A stretch of 64,000 nt of DNA from Siphonodentalium dalli. Its lineage: Eukaryota; Mollusca; Scaphopoda; Gadilida; Siphonodentaliidae. The stretch covers positions 214,041,982 through 214,105,981 of the forward strand of contig CP136063.1 in NCBI GenBank assembly GCA_032622095.1, given 5' to 3'. A program made the position numbers and the translations under genes. Under the pieces are notes generated by a model. It made no database searches. It saw nothing but the letters and a program-made list of their open reading frames with translations, and was not told the DNA's origin. Shown piece by piece: positions 44,771 through 56,412 of this stretch. Position 1 is the stretch's first letter, and every line of letters begins with the position of its first letter.

Positions 44771-45559
44771 TGCCACATTAGGGGATTCTTACCCCTCGCA
44801 GTGGGGCGATAGGCATATTATATCCACACCCACACGGGAGTCTACGCATATACTTCGGCTTACTTACTTTTGAATTAATACCACACGTTGTGCTTTAACT
44901 TATGATATATGTAGGGAATGGAAATGATTTTGCTGTTTTTCTACACGGTTGGAGATGTGGTTAAACAATTGCAGATTGTAATCGGTTTGGTTTGTGCATT
45001 TGTTACTTTGTTCACGGTTGGATACTTGTAAATATATGTAAATATGTTCTATGCTGTGCATGTTAATTTCCATGTTCCAATTGTTTGACAAAGGCTGGAA
45101 TATATAATCAATCAGCAGTGTGTATTTCAGCAAGATTATTCTATTATCCTCCAATTACCCCAGCAGAGTGACTTTAAATAATTTCATGATTACTATTTTG
45201 TTGGCGACTACCCATCAGTGCATGATAAAGGAGATATCCAATTTCAAGTCTAATGTCAAGGGTGAGAAATATGAGAAAGGATATATCGAGCGCACCAGTA
45301 ACATATTGCAGAAAATGGTTAGCCACGCATAAGGATAACTGACACAAGGGACTTGCGAGATTTATAATCTATATCTGGTCTAGTCACCAACGATGGTGTA
45401 ATGTTATGTATTGTTGTTCATTATGTTGACTATTGACATTTCACATGCACACTTATTTGAACCAAATCACATTCTGGGCTTTACGTTTTGTTTGAATTTT
45501 TATGCAACGTTTGGCGGGTGATCAATTGACCTCGCAAAAACTGTCGTTGGAAGTGTGCA
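44771..45559. other. No gene seen
   Basis: Two frames (44900-45154 minus, 45120-45332 plus) show no domain. Confidence 0.4.
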
Positions 45560-45910
45560 GCCTGTTCTCCCGAAACTCGCACATTAGCTGCTTATAATAG
45601 AACTTGATTTATGTATATAATCTGCTTAGAATCGCCTCATTTTGTGTCAATAATGTGCTGAAAATTAGAGCATTTTAGTCACATTATCGACTCACAATGA
45701 AGCGACTCAAATAAGCAAACTCACGACTTTTCAGGTGTACGCTCTTAACATGTGTTTTCAGTGTGGCCCGCGCTATAAAACGAAATGACGGATTAGTTCA
45801 TTATCTGCTTATTTCAGAATCAAATAATCACGCCATTTACCTATTTCACATTATTGGTCGATTATGTGCGTATTTTTGCAAGAATGTGTTGAACTGTGTT
45901 TTCCCCCCGA
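45560..45910 (-). mobile_element. GCACATAATCGAC-type TIR element, copy 1
   Basis: It shares GCCTGTTCTCCCGAAA, GCTTATAATAGAACTTG, AATCTGCTTAGAATCGCC, TCACATTATCGACTCA and GACTTTTCAGGTGTACGCTC, in reverse orientation, with 60715-61075 and 63175-63432. Sub-terminal inverted blocks (CGCACAT/ATGTGCG) mark it as a TIR element. Confidence 0.6.
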
Positions 45911-46026
45911 TATCTGACAGGAATTGGGTGGTGTGTCCCGAAAAATATTTATCCAGACATTTAACCTTGTATCTGTGTTAATTTTGTTCACCCCCTCCAC
46001 TTAGTCAGACAGTAAAACACAAGGAT

Positions 46027-46409
46027 TTAAAGGTACACACTCCGGTTCGATGGTCCCCGTATAATCAGATTCCAACAACATTTCTTCGAAAGACGCTTTT
46101 GTTATCAGACTCAATTAATTAGCAAAAATAATGCTAACCATTGGAAGTTATTGTACATAATTTACGAAAACATGTTATGTAGCAACATTTTGTTCAATGC
46201 AATTTGGTAGCGAGAATGTTGGTCGGCTCGTCGGGTATTTGCTAGGCCGTCAATTATACCAGGGGGTGAAAATTAACAGCTTTCAAAAATCGATACCTGA
46301 TAACGCTTAGCTTTGATGGTGGGTTCCTTGACTGGAATCAACTATTGTTTACCTTCGAAGTCAAAGAAATAGTAATTGAGGAGCGTTAATTCGGATTATG
46401 TTTCTTTAA
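46027..46409. mobile_element. TTAA-bounded element, family 2, copy 2
   Basis: 383 bp from TTAAAGGTACACACTCC to TTATGTTTCTTTAA. It is homologous in order with 10371-10800 through ATGGTCCCC, AATAATGCTAACCA, GCTTTGATGGTGGG and GCGTTAATTCGGATT. Confidence 0.7.
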
Positions 46410-47451
46410 CACTAACACCAGCGAACGGCGTGTTAACCATTCGGCACCCATAACTGACAACGACAGTGACGACGACGCCGTTTGAATTTATTGTTAATTG
46501 TATTGATATAATCTGTTATGTTATTTTGTCATTATTATGATTATTAGTTTCATATGTTATATCATCATATAAATAAAGAATCATTTTAAACAATGTTTCT
46601 GTTATATATGGGGCCGACTTCGCGCCTGGTCGTCTTCGTAGGGGCCGACTTCTCCTGTATTCGATTGTTGGGCAGGAATGTCTCGTTCGGAACGCTTTTG
46701 ACACAAAGCGAGCAGGTTGGGACAAGGGATACAGACACGATTGGCCTGTTCAATGCTCTTACTATTCCACAAATTCTAGAGCCAAATATTGTGATATTTG
46801 TTGAGATGCACGTTGCTATTTATAAAACCAAAATGGCATTTTTATTGATAAAAATTACATAGAATTGTTATAAACATTACTATATATAATAAAGTATATT
46901 AGTTTGCCATAAAATATTAAGAACTGGAGTTGTTTTCTTCAGAGTTTCTCTAATTAAGGACAATTGTTTCTCAAATGCAGACAAATTCTTTACGATCTTT
47001 CTCTTTGCTATGGAAATAATACCATTTGATTTCCCCCCATTCATATAATACCCTTCAACAAGATTCTTACGTGCGGGCATGTAATATATGTCTATGAAGC
47101 CTCGATTCCACATAACCGGGTTAAGAATTTCCGGTCACTAAAATGAGATTGTGGGATGTCCAAGAATTCGTTACAATTCAAATTATTTGTTATACGTACG
47201 TAATTATTCATATTGGAGACAAGTGACATGCATCGTGTCAGGATCGGAATCACATCAGTTTGTGTGCATATCACGTGATACAATGCTTAGTTGTTAGATC
47301 CTTATCTTTTGAACCCATTTATCCAGAAAAAAGATCGTTATAGGTTTCATTTAGTACTATGACAGGATCATATCTCATAGATTACAGCGACGGACCACAA
47401 ACAGTCGAAGGTTCAATGAGCAATATAGTACTGTAATAGTTATTCTTAATA
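46410..47451. other. No gene seen
   Basis: A frame at 46593-46862 contains a GGGGCCGACTTC duplication but no recognised domain. Confidence 0.4.
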
Positions 47452-47911
47452 TGTGACCCGCCATATCAAATCCAGTCGGAAGTCGGTATTTTTTACCCTG
47501 TTCCAATGCATTCTCTTATATATATGCGAGTCGACCATAGGTCACCTCGCATATATAAGAGAATGCATTGGCCTAACAATTTTTAATCATTTTTTTTAAA
47601 TAAATGTTTCTGACAATTTTTAGGACATAAAATAAAAAACATCCATTACCCTGCAGGGAGCCCCACGCATATATAGAAGCATATATAAGAGTGTCGTCTG
47701 CTCATGTTTGTCTGGGGCTCTGTATGGGTGAAATTATAAAATTGTTAAAGAATACAAGAACAAATTATTAAAATTGTAAAAAATTGTTTGGCCAATGCAT
47801 TCTCTTATATATGCGAGGCGACCTATGGTCGACTCGCATATATAAGAGAATGCATTGGCACAGGGTAAAAAAAATCCCGACTTCCGACTGGATTTGATAT
47901 GGCGGGTCACA
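47452..47911 (-). mobile_element. TA-flanked double-hairpin element, copy 2
   Basis: 460 bp with the TGTGACCCGCC...GGCGGGTCACA terminal repeats and TA at both flanks. Hairpins at 47502-47572 and 47791-47859. The middle segment (CATTACCCTGCAGGGAGCCCC...GGGGCTCTGTATGGG) is the reverse complement of that in the copy at 8183-8640, so the two copies lie in opposite orientations. Confidence 0.85.
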
Positions 47912-49155
47912 TATTGGTAATGTACATAACTTTGTTTTCTTTTTTTCAGGTAAGACACGGGTATCTTCATCTAGAGCACCAAATATGGACAGTTGTTTTA
48001 GGAGCCTGATATTTGTTATCGGTGGACATTTCTTGACAACCTTCCTGAAGATCACCTGGGTCTACAATACACATCAAGACTAAGGCAGTTTCTCAGTTTG
48101 TAAATTTTCACATAGTTGGAAAGACTATATGCTACATTTTCTTTAATGTACAACATGGTATGAGAGATAGTTGAATTTCGATACTGCCGACAAGGTCATG
48201 AACATGGGAACCATAAAGCTACTTGGAAATAGGAAAGCAAATAACCAATGTCACCAATTGCACACATTAAGGTTTCGTGTCAGTCTACCAACTAGTGTCC
48301 AATGTGAGCCTCAAATCTTCCGACATTAATACTGACCACAGCTACTTAAACTTCTGGAATACAAAAAGAGCCATGATCATGGTTTCTCAACTCGAGGGAC
48401 ACGCAATACTTAACAAATGCCAAAGCGACTGTCAATTATAGACTATTATAAATAGTGCGGGAACTTTAAAAGCACCAAAGCAAAAACTCTTCTTGAAAAT
48501 GCCACGGCTAAAGTTCTACAGTTGAATTTGGAACCCGATGGAATAACACCCTATTGCATTTAGAACTCAATTAACATATATACCAACTACCGATATGAAA
48601 CTGAAATCTTGCTCAGACCGACGAATTAAGTTGCATATCCCCTCCGTTTGTATGAAAAACAAATCTGCACTCATACAGTCCATTATTAAATTCGCCATCC
48701 CAGGAAGTGATTGAGCGTTTCGCTGAATGTGCCCTTCCAAAACGTTACCCGTGAATATGAAACGACGAGTCGGATTGAATTTAGAATCACGTCCCTTTGA
48801 CAGCACAAGTTGTTATCGTCATAACCGGTCGCCTTCTATTTCGCACAAGCTGAAGGTATGCCGTATATTATTTATTCGACAGATCAGTTTTATTTTTCTC
48901 GAAACATCACCTTCTTAAGGTTGGCGATGTTGTCATTTCGGTTGACGTGGGTTAGCGCTTAATGGTTACGCCAGACACCTGGCAAAGTCAAGAGTTGTAT
49001 AAAAACACACCAGTGGGGAAATTACTGACAGGAAGTTTCAATATTTGGAAGCACACTTTCGACAAATGAACATTCTGGCACTTAAGTTGTTACTTTGGTG
49101 ATGTATTACAGATAACAAAATACTCACAAAAACATGTTGTATTTGCAGCCTGCAA
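47912..49155. other. No gene seen
   Basis: TTTTTTTCAGGTAAGACACGG at 47940 looks like an acceptor next to a donor, but no supporting frame was found. A minus frame at 48567-48806 has no domain. Confidence 0.35.
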
Positions 49156-49808
49156 CTAGGGTGACACTCCACAGTTTCAACAGGTATGGGCCCAGAAATA
49201 GGGGGCCCATAGATTCATTGAAATTTATCTGGATTATGATCCCAAACCATATAGAAAATATATATATACCTGAAATTAGTACCGAATAGGCATTCAGAAT
49301 TTGGTACATAATTTCCATAATATATGGGCTATCAAGAGTTATGGCCCTTGATCTTTTGATCGAAAAAGTGATTTTTATTCAAAAAATGACCAAAATATTG
49401 CATTTTCATACCCAAGAGGCACGAATACCAGATTTTTCCAAGCATGGTCACCTATGTTGGTTTAAAGGCCTCTGGCTTCCAACATCAATGTGAACAAATT
49501 TCAAACTTTCGCCGTTAAATTTTCCAGAAAATCAATTTTTAATGCAGATGACAAATTTTGGGTGCTAAAACAATGACCCAGTATCTAGAGCCACTGTTTC
49601 GCAGAAAACGCTACTGCTGTCTATGGGTGGGGTCAAGGTCACTTGTACTAATTTGTTCATTAGTCTAGAACACCTTCTAAACTTACACAAATTCATATCC
49701 CACCTTGTCTCAATATACATACCACATGAATGGTGCCAGAAACCACTAGCACTTTATATCTATAAAATCACCCCTACTGATCATTCGAAACTGTGGAGTG
49801 TCACCTAG
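49156..49808. mobile_element. TIR element with GGTGACACTCCACAGTTTC ends
   Basis: The left end CTAGGGTGACACTCCACAGT (from 49156) and the inverted right end ACTGTGGAGTGTCACCTAG (to 49808) pair over about 19 bp, with TAG at both borders. The 600-bp interior shows no transposase. The superfamily could not be assigned. Confidence 0.65.
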
Positions 49809-49962
49809 AATATTATTACAGACGTAATCATGGTTCTCGTCTCCCCATATATAACATATTTTATTAACTTAACATAATAGGTATATAATAATATAATAGT
49901 ATACAACCGTATTACATGGCACTCAACTTAAGTTTGTATAACGAATTGATACTAGTTTTAAA

Positions 49963-50262
49963 TCAAACGCCAATTGGATGCCAAATTTCCGTATTATCCG
50001 GACCTTCCCATATGACTGCACATGGTATTGTGAAGGTTCTGACGCTTCTCATCTGATAGTGCGCACGATCTGTGTGAAGGTTCTGGAGCTTCCCATCTGA
50101 CATGAACATGGGCTGTGTTAAAGGCGTAGTCCGGTAAATTATATCCGGAGCAATTCTTGTCAAAGTATATAGTGGATTGCCATGGTGGCACGCGTACCAA
50201 GAAACACAGGCCTTCGATCGTAAATCGGTATTTAGATATTGAAAACATTCGTCCAAGGTCAA
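49963..50262 (-). CDS. Unrecognised minus-strand ORF
   Basis: A 99-codon frame with no recognised domain. The second overlapping minus frame (49994-50248) also looks protein-like, so a frameshifted exon is possible. GAAGGTTCTG/AGCTTCCCATCTGA repeats inside suggest it could equally be non-coding. Confidence 0.12.
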   Translation of the reverse strand: MTLDECFQYLNTDLRSKACVSWYACHHGNPLYTLTRIAPDIIYRTTPLTQPMFMSDGKLQNLHTDRAHYQMRSVRTFTIPCAVIWEGPDNTEIWHPIGV

Positions 50263-50373
50263 TTAAGGGTCAGAAAGACCAGAGTGCATCATCGATCTAA
50301 AAATAACGTTGACTGGTTAATATTGGTTTGTGATTGGCTGTGGGTATCGAAGCTGAAGTATGCAATAATAAAC

Positions 50374-50562
50374 ATGGCGGAAATTTTGAAGTCGAAGTCA
50401 AAACGGGACCTGTTTGTTAGCTATCCTGGTGGGGTCACCTGTTCGTGTGCACATGTATCTGCGTGGAGTATGTCTGCCACGTTTCGCTCCCTGGGGGGTC
50501 GTGTTTGTTTGGATGCGGGGACATTTTGCAGCCGATGCTGGAAATGTGGAAGTAGGAAGTGA
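50374..50562 (+). CDS. Unrecognised small ORF, possible first exon
   Basis: The start AACATGG has a good initiation context. The product begins MAEILKSKSKRDLFVS and ends with a cysteine-rich CSRCWKCGSRK. No family was recognised and no clear donor was identified. Confidence 0.15.
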   Translation: MAEILKSKSKRDLFVSYPGGVTCSCAHVSAWSMSATFRSLGGRVCLDAGTFCSRCWKCGSRK

Positions 50563-52320
50563 GCAGCCAGAACCAGCCGAAGCAGATATGTTCCATTTTG
50601 TCAGCAGAGCTTGGCATAACCAGTGGCAGTAGTGAAGACGATTGATTTGATTGGCATGTGACAGAAGAACGCGTGATAAGCTTGACCATTTAGCTTGCCT
50701 TTTATCAACCGTTTAAACGAAATGTCACATGGACACAGGCATGGAACCACGTGGTGTTTATTTTGCGGGTAGAACGGACGCCGTGATTATAACATATTAC
50801 TAACACACAATCAGCCCGAGGATTTTACAATCAGTGATGAATTTCGGTTACCAATTAATTATTATTGTGGTCAGTCATACAGCACTTGTCCGGTGAATAC
50901 ACCCAGGCAGTTCAAAGCATTGTTACATATCGTATAATGGAGTCCGTAGCTGATTTGGTTGATCTCGATGAATTCACTATTAACGACTATGGAATTGAAG
51001 ATATCTAAACCATAGAGTGACAGGAGCATACAGCTTACAAAGTCCGGGTTACTTCCAGACAATTAGCAAGTCCAGTTTCATCCAATAAATTACAGAAGAA
51101 AATAAATGCCAGATTATATTCCCAAAAGTACAAGATACAATATATAGTTATTTGCCCACTTGTCCCTGGGGAAACATACTAAATGGACTGGGAGTCTTAT
51201 CCACCCAATTCCCTGGTTGGCCTTACAAGTTACAAGGCGAAATTCGAGAGTTGGGGAAAGTGTAACCTGAACATTTGGTCGAAAACAGACGATGATTTTT
51301 CATGCTTCAGATGGGCCATCGACTGTCGAATGAAAAAGCTCACTTCAGAGGAAGTCGGTACAAAATCCTAAAAAGCAGATCCCAGCACTCAGGATGACGA
51401 AAGAGAGTTCTGTGATACGGATAGGTTCTCATTTGATACTGCTTGAGGATTGTCGTATGCTATCTTCTATAGCTGTAAGTGATTTGGTTTGCGCGGCACG
51501 GGTGGGCATCGTGTAGCATATATGGCACGAAACGTGAGCATCGGAAATTATATATTAATTTGCCGTACCTTGGCTTATTACTGGTACGGCTGTTACACGC
51601 CCAATCTAGCGGCCGGTTTAACATCAGCCCTATACTTGTTTTTATCCAAGTCAGCCCAATAATTCGTACGTATTATCTGAATCATCCGGGGAGATTTTCA
51701 GCAAATTATATTTTATCGAAACTAGCCATTTTGAAGATTTAATTGTTTTTATTGCATTTATATAACTACTAATATTACGGTGGTCGCACGTGGACTATGT
51801 TCGACTGCTGTCACTTGAACCGACGCGATACTACAGAAATCTCACCTGCTACCTTCACTTTAGATAATGGACGGTAGTTTCCAAAATTGTGATAATAAAA
51901 AGTTATGTTTATTCTCAAAATTTAACTATTGTGCATTTGGCTACCCGCATTAAACCACAATAGCTATATTGCTAAATATATTTAATACCTATTTGCTTGA
52001 GAAAATGACCGTACCATGATAAAGCACTTGTGACAAAAGTGCATGCCAGTTTTTTTCTGCTCACATTTCATGCCTTATCGATCGTGCAGTGCAATGGATG
52101 GGCTTCACAGTATATTCTGTAACTGTAAGCGTTTTGGTTTGCGCAGCATGGATGACCATCGTGCATTGGATGCTTCACAGTTAACTGTTGTTATCCAGTC
52201 GTCCATTGTATTGAACAAAATTATTTTCGCAGGCACAAATTCAATAAAAGGTCAGCAGACCACAGTGTCCCCCGACAACATGGCAATTCGATGCCGCTTT
52301 GTTAAAGAAATTTAAAAAAA
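50563..52320. other. No confident gene; diverged 60-bp pair
   Basis: GCTGTAAGTGATTTGGTTTG (51471) and ACTGTAAGCGTTTTGGTTTG (52122) belong to two similar segments of about 60 bp, both continuing CGCRGCAYGG. The reason for the similarity is unknown. Frames here lack domains. Confidence 0.35.
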
Positions 52321-53060
52321 ATGTTGAAATTTTCTAAGTCGAAAAGGGTTAATAACTCCATAAAAAAAATATTAGCTATATAGATGTTGCAAATCACCAA
52401 CATGTTAGGAACAATATCCCAAAGTTTCAAATCTCTACATTTAAAACTGCAGGAGGAGTTGATTACACCATGAAGGTACCCAATCTCATCCAAAAGGCAA
52501 AAAAAATCCAAATTTTCTAAGTCGAAAACCCCCCAAAAATATGGAAAAAATGATATTTTTTATTAGCTATATAGATGTTGCAAATCACCAACATGTTAGG
52601 AACAATATCCCAGAGTTTCAAATCTCTACATTTAAAACTGTAGGAGGAGTTGATTACACCATGAAGGTACCCAATCTCATCCAAAAGGCAAAAATGTTCC
52701 AAATTTTCTAAGTCGAAAACCCCCCAAAAATATGGAAAAAATTATATTTTTTATTAGCTATATAGATGTTGCAAATCACCAACATGTTAGGAACAATATC
52801 CCAGAGTTTCAAATCTCTACATTTAAAACTGTAGGAGGAGTTGATTACACCATGAAGGTACCCAATCTCATCTAAAAGGCAAAAATGTTCCAAATTTTCT
52901 AAGTCGAAAACCCCCCAAAAATATGGAAAAAATGATATTTATGATTAGCTATATAGATGTTGCAAATCACCAACATGTTAGGAACAATATCCCAGAGTTT
53001 CAAATCTCTACGTTTAAAACTGTAGGAGGAGTTGATTACACCATGAAGGTACCCGATCTC
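52321..53060. repeat. 191-bp tandem repeat, about four copies
   Basis: The units start near 52321, 52509, 52700 and 52891 with AAATTTTCTAAGTCGAAAA and end in ATGAAGGTACCCAATCTC. The middle two are almost identical. Each has a 61-codon minus-strand frame, which follows from the repeat and is not called as a gene. Confidence 0.9.
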
Positions 53061-53126
53061 GGACGCACGGACGCACGGACACACGGACGCACGGACGGAC
53101 GGACACACGGACGGACGGACGGACGA
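53061..53126 (+). repeat. (GGAC)n / GGACGCAC microsatellite
   Basis: A run of GGAC, GCAC and ACAC tetramers directly after the last 191-bp unit, followed by a CCGACGGAAACGTCGG hairpin (53146-53161). Confidence 0.9.
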
Positions 53127-54429
53127 GGGTCATTTCTATAGTCCTCCGACGGAAACGTCGGATGACAAAAATACCAAACAGGAGGCTGGAAACAACGGAA
53201 CGTGGTAATTAGAAACGTGGAGCACATTTAAGATAAATGGAAATCTAGATGTTTTGTGAAACTAATGGACATGTAGCTTTCCCCGATTCCAAAGCGTGGA
53301 CTATTCTATCGCCAACCTCCAACAACACTAGACGTTAAGGATGTGAAGGAAATTGTCCACTCTATATATGACACCCCAAATACATGATTCTCGGCAATCA
53401 ACTTCCCTATGTATATATCCAATATAGCGCTGATCCCCCCCCCACACATACTATCCTCAATCTGACGACCCTTTGATCTACCCCCCCCCCCCCCCACATA
53501 GTCGCACTCGACTTTCCGCGCTATTGATAAGTTTAACATAATTTGTATAAACCTTAATGAGTATATACGCACGCATGTGCAATATCAATATCAATATGAT
53601 TATGCATGTCCACATATATATATATCTCTGTTATGTCAACATGTACGACGATTTGAGATTAATTAAATTCTGATTCTGAAGAACATCGAACTCGATTTGG
53701 ACAATCCCAAACCGGTCAAACTACACTCGGACAATACATGGTACGGATATTCGCAGCGGTTGTTGGTATAAGTACAGAGGGACGAAAGATTGATTTAATA
53801 TCGCTTCAGCCGTCAGGCCATTTCACGACAGGCGGGGGGGGGGGGACGAACTATCTCTAACTATTCTGGTAAAGTTAAGTGCGTTACCACTGTTCAATAG
53901 AATCTTCGATGAGAAGTGAATTCAAACACGCAGTGCATGGTCACATAAGCAATGCGATTGACTCCTACTATAAGCGAGTCGTCCAATCGCAAACTGTGAG
54001 GCAGTGCCATCAGAGGCAGTTTCGATTGATACGGAAGCTTTGAAATTTCAACCGATTGACGACGCCGAGGGCGGTATGGAATGGATTTTACAGGAATTGC
54101 ATCAACCTCGACTTAGAAATTAATGTGCATCCACGAGGGCATACGCATGGCACTCCAGATGAAGTAATCGATTATCCTATAGCCATCTAATATGTATTGC
54201 TCTCATCACAAATGGGACGACAGGGATACAGTCTATTGGACAAAGCCGTCCCCTCTCAATATACTACATACATATGTAAATTGTTTATCTTGTTCTTTCT
54301 AATGTTATGTCTGTATATGTGTATATTGGAAATAAATTATCCTATCATATCGATTAAACTGAACTGTATGTTTATGTACCATTGTTCAGGAAAGTAGCAG
54401 CAGGGTGACAGCAATAAACACAAACATAG
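53127..54429. other. No gene seen; poly-C runs
   Basis: C homopolymers near 53436 and 53481, and a G homopolymer near 53837. No domain-bearing frame. Confidence 0.4.
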
Positions 54430-54726
54430 CGTCAGAAAAACAACAGATATCATATTGTGTATGATGCCATACCTCGTGCAGTTAAATTTGCCATAAAGTC
54501 ATCGACCACAGACCAAGAATCTCTTATTTACAGATCTGCTAATGTATCAAAAGACCGTATTATACCAGATAAATGGTCGTTTGACTCGGGAGTCCCTAAA
54601 TATAAAGAACTTTTCGATATTGGTGATACAGCCTTGAAATCAATTAGAACAAGGGGTACGCATCTAAGATGCTATTTCGAGTTTATTGGCAGTCGAAAAA
54701 AACTTCTGCCAATAACTTGGCAATAA
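54430..54726 (+). CDS. Unrecognised ORF fragment
   Basis: A frame open from 54430 to the TAA at 54724-54726 with even amino-acid composition (AIPRAVKFAIKSSTTDQ, DKWSFDSGVPKYKELFDIGD). It has no ATG near its start and no good acceptor, and no family was recognised. It could be a decayed exon. Confidence 0.15.
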   Translation, partial: RQKNNRYHIVYDAIPRAVKFAIKSSTTDQESLIYRSANVSKDRIIPDKWSFDSGVPKYKELFDIGDTALKSIRTRGTHLRCYFEFIGSRKKLLPITWQ

Positions 54727-54750
54727 GGCCCACACAAGGCCCACAAAATC

Positions 54751-55740
54751 GGACAAACCTGGTTATCGAACTCGTCTGAGATATTATTGCAATAGAATTA
54801 TATACCAAATATAAATTGAATGATTCGCGCCATGTAATACTTTTCAATGTATTCGAATACAAGAACATTTCTGGGTATTCAATAGAATCGAATAAAAGAC
54901 AATTTTGGTATTTCAATAAAGTAAATTGGTACTCACCCAGCAAAATTTCAGCCCAACCAAATTTCGAATAGCAGGTGCACAGGTGTTGAAAGTGTTTAAT
55001 ATTTCATTGAGTTATGCATAGCAATTAACTCTTGAAAAAATTCATTGAGTTATCACGCTAACGGTGAAAAAATTGATAAAAAATGGTTTGAATCAGTTAA
55101 TATTTGATTGAGTTATCGCGCTAACGGACAAACCTGGTTTTCGAACTCGTCCGAGATATTGTTGCAAGAGACTCATATATCAAATTTGGTTTGAATCAGT
55201 TAATATTTAATTGAGTTATCGCGCTAATAGTGAAAAACATGCTAATAATAGACAAACTAAGGTCCATAACTCCGGGGGAAAAATTTGGACAAACCTGGTT
55301 TTCGAACTCGTCCGAGATATTGTTGCAAGAGACTCATATATCAAATATGGTTTGAATCAGTTAATATTTGATTGAGTTATCGCGCTAACGGTGAAAAAAA
55401 TGCTAAAAATAGACAAACTAAGGCACATAACTCCGGGGAAAAAATTCGGACAAACCTGGTTTTCGAACTCGTCAGAGATATTGTTGCAAGAGACTCATAT
55501 ATCAAATATGGTTTGAATCAGTTAATATTTGATTGAGTTATCGCGCTAACGGTGAAAAAATGCTAAAAATAGACAAACTAGGGCCCACAACTCCGGGGGA
55601 AAAATTCGGACAAACCTGATTTTCGAACTCGTCCGAGATATTGTTGCAAGAGACTCATATATCAAATATGGTTGTAATCAGTTAATATTTGATTGAGTTA
55701 TTGCGCTAACAGGTGATAAAATTGCAAAAAAAGTCATCAA
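54751..55740 (+). repeat. 161-bp tandem repeat, four clear copies and one diverged
   Basis: GGACAAACCTGGTTTTCGAA occurs at 55126, 55287, 55448 and 55608 (period 160-161 bp), with a diverged copy at 54751. Each unit contains GAGATATTGTTGCAAGAGAC and GATTGAGTTATCGCGCTAAC. Just downstream is a 25-bp palindrome, AGTCGAGTTTTTTAAAAACT..., at 55884-55908. Confidence 0.9.
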
Positions 55741-56085
55741 AGATGGATAACTCTTGTCAAAAAATTCGGACGTGACCCATTTTCTACAGGCAGTAAATAG
55801 TCATTGGGAGCAACTCACATACCAACATTTTTTTGAATCCGTTCACAAATGTCAAAGTTATACGGCCCGCCCGCCAAACCATAAGTCGAGTTTTTTAAAA
55901 ACTCGACTAAAAATTTGTGATAACTTAAAACTTGATCATGTATGCTGTTTCAGGCGAGATATATTCAACGACGAAAAACCATCAGGTAAAAACTTGCGAA
56001 CCTATAGAAGGGTGAAAATAAAATACCAGTTTGAACCTATTTGAACCTCGTTAAAATTTTCTCCGTTAGATTATCTTCCACAACG

Positions 56086-56290
56086 CTTCGGGTCAGCAAC
56101 CATACTTTAAAAATTGAGAAAGTCAGACACACACGAGCTAAAGTAACCGCTGATGAGAGAATTTGCAAATAGTGTGGAATGGAGGGTAGAAACCGAAGAG
56201 CACTTCATTATGCGATGACCCATTTATATAAATATAAGAAAACGTTTATTTGCGGAAATAAACGACAATATAGCGACAACAGTGTTCCGG
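56086..56290 (+). pseudogene. Reverse-transcriptase C-terminal remnant
   Basis: LRVSNHTLKIEKVRHTRAKV then DERICK, a TAG, CGME, a frame change, VETEEHFIMR, a TGA, and PIYINIRKRLFAEIND. This series is the C-terminal zinc-binding-like region (C-X2-C, then E-HF and C/P-Y) found after the RT domain of many LINE polyproteins. Only this small part remains, with stops and a frameshift. Confidence 0.5.
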
Positions 56291-56412
56291 CCATTTCCGG
56301 TTTCTCAATCTGTGAATGAGGAAAACGTGTCTTTTTGCAGAGCTCAAAAGTGATATAAATTCAATAAATTATTGGATAAACTACTTACTTTTCTGTTTAA
56401 AATAGGTAAATG

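Noticed and set aside
52302-53108. Four similar minus-strand ORFs of 61-69 codons
   Set aside because: They are the same frame of each 191-bp unit. No sign of independent coding constraint.
53430-53500. Poly-C runs as terminators or regulatory tracts
   Set aside because: They are simple homopolymers without hairpin or neighbouring gene; length is also unreliable in sequencing.
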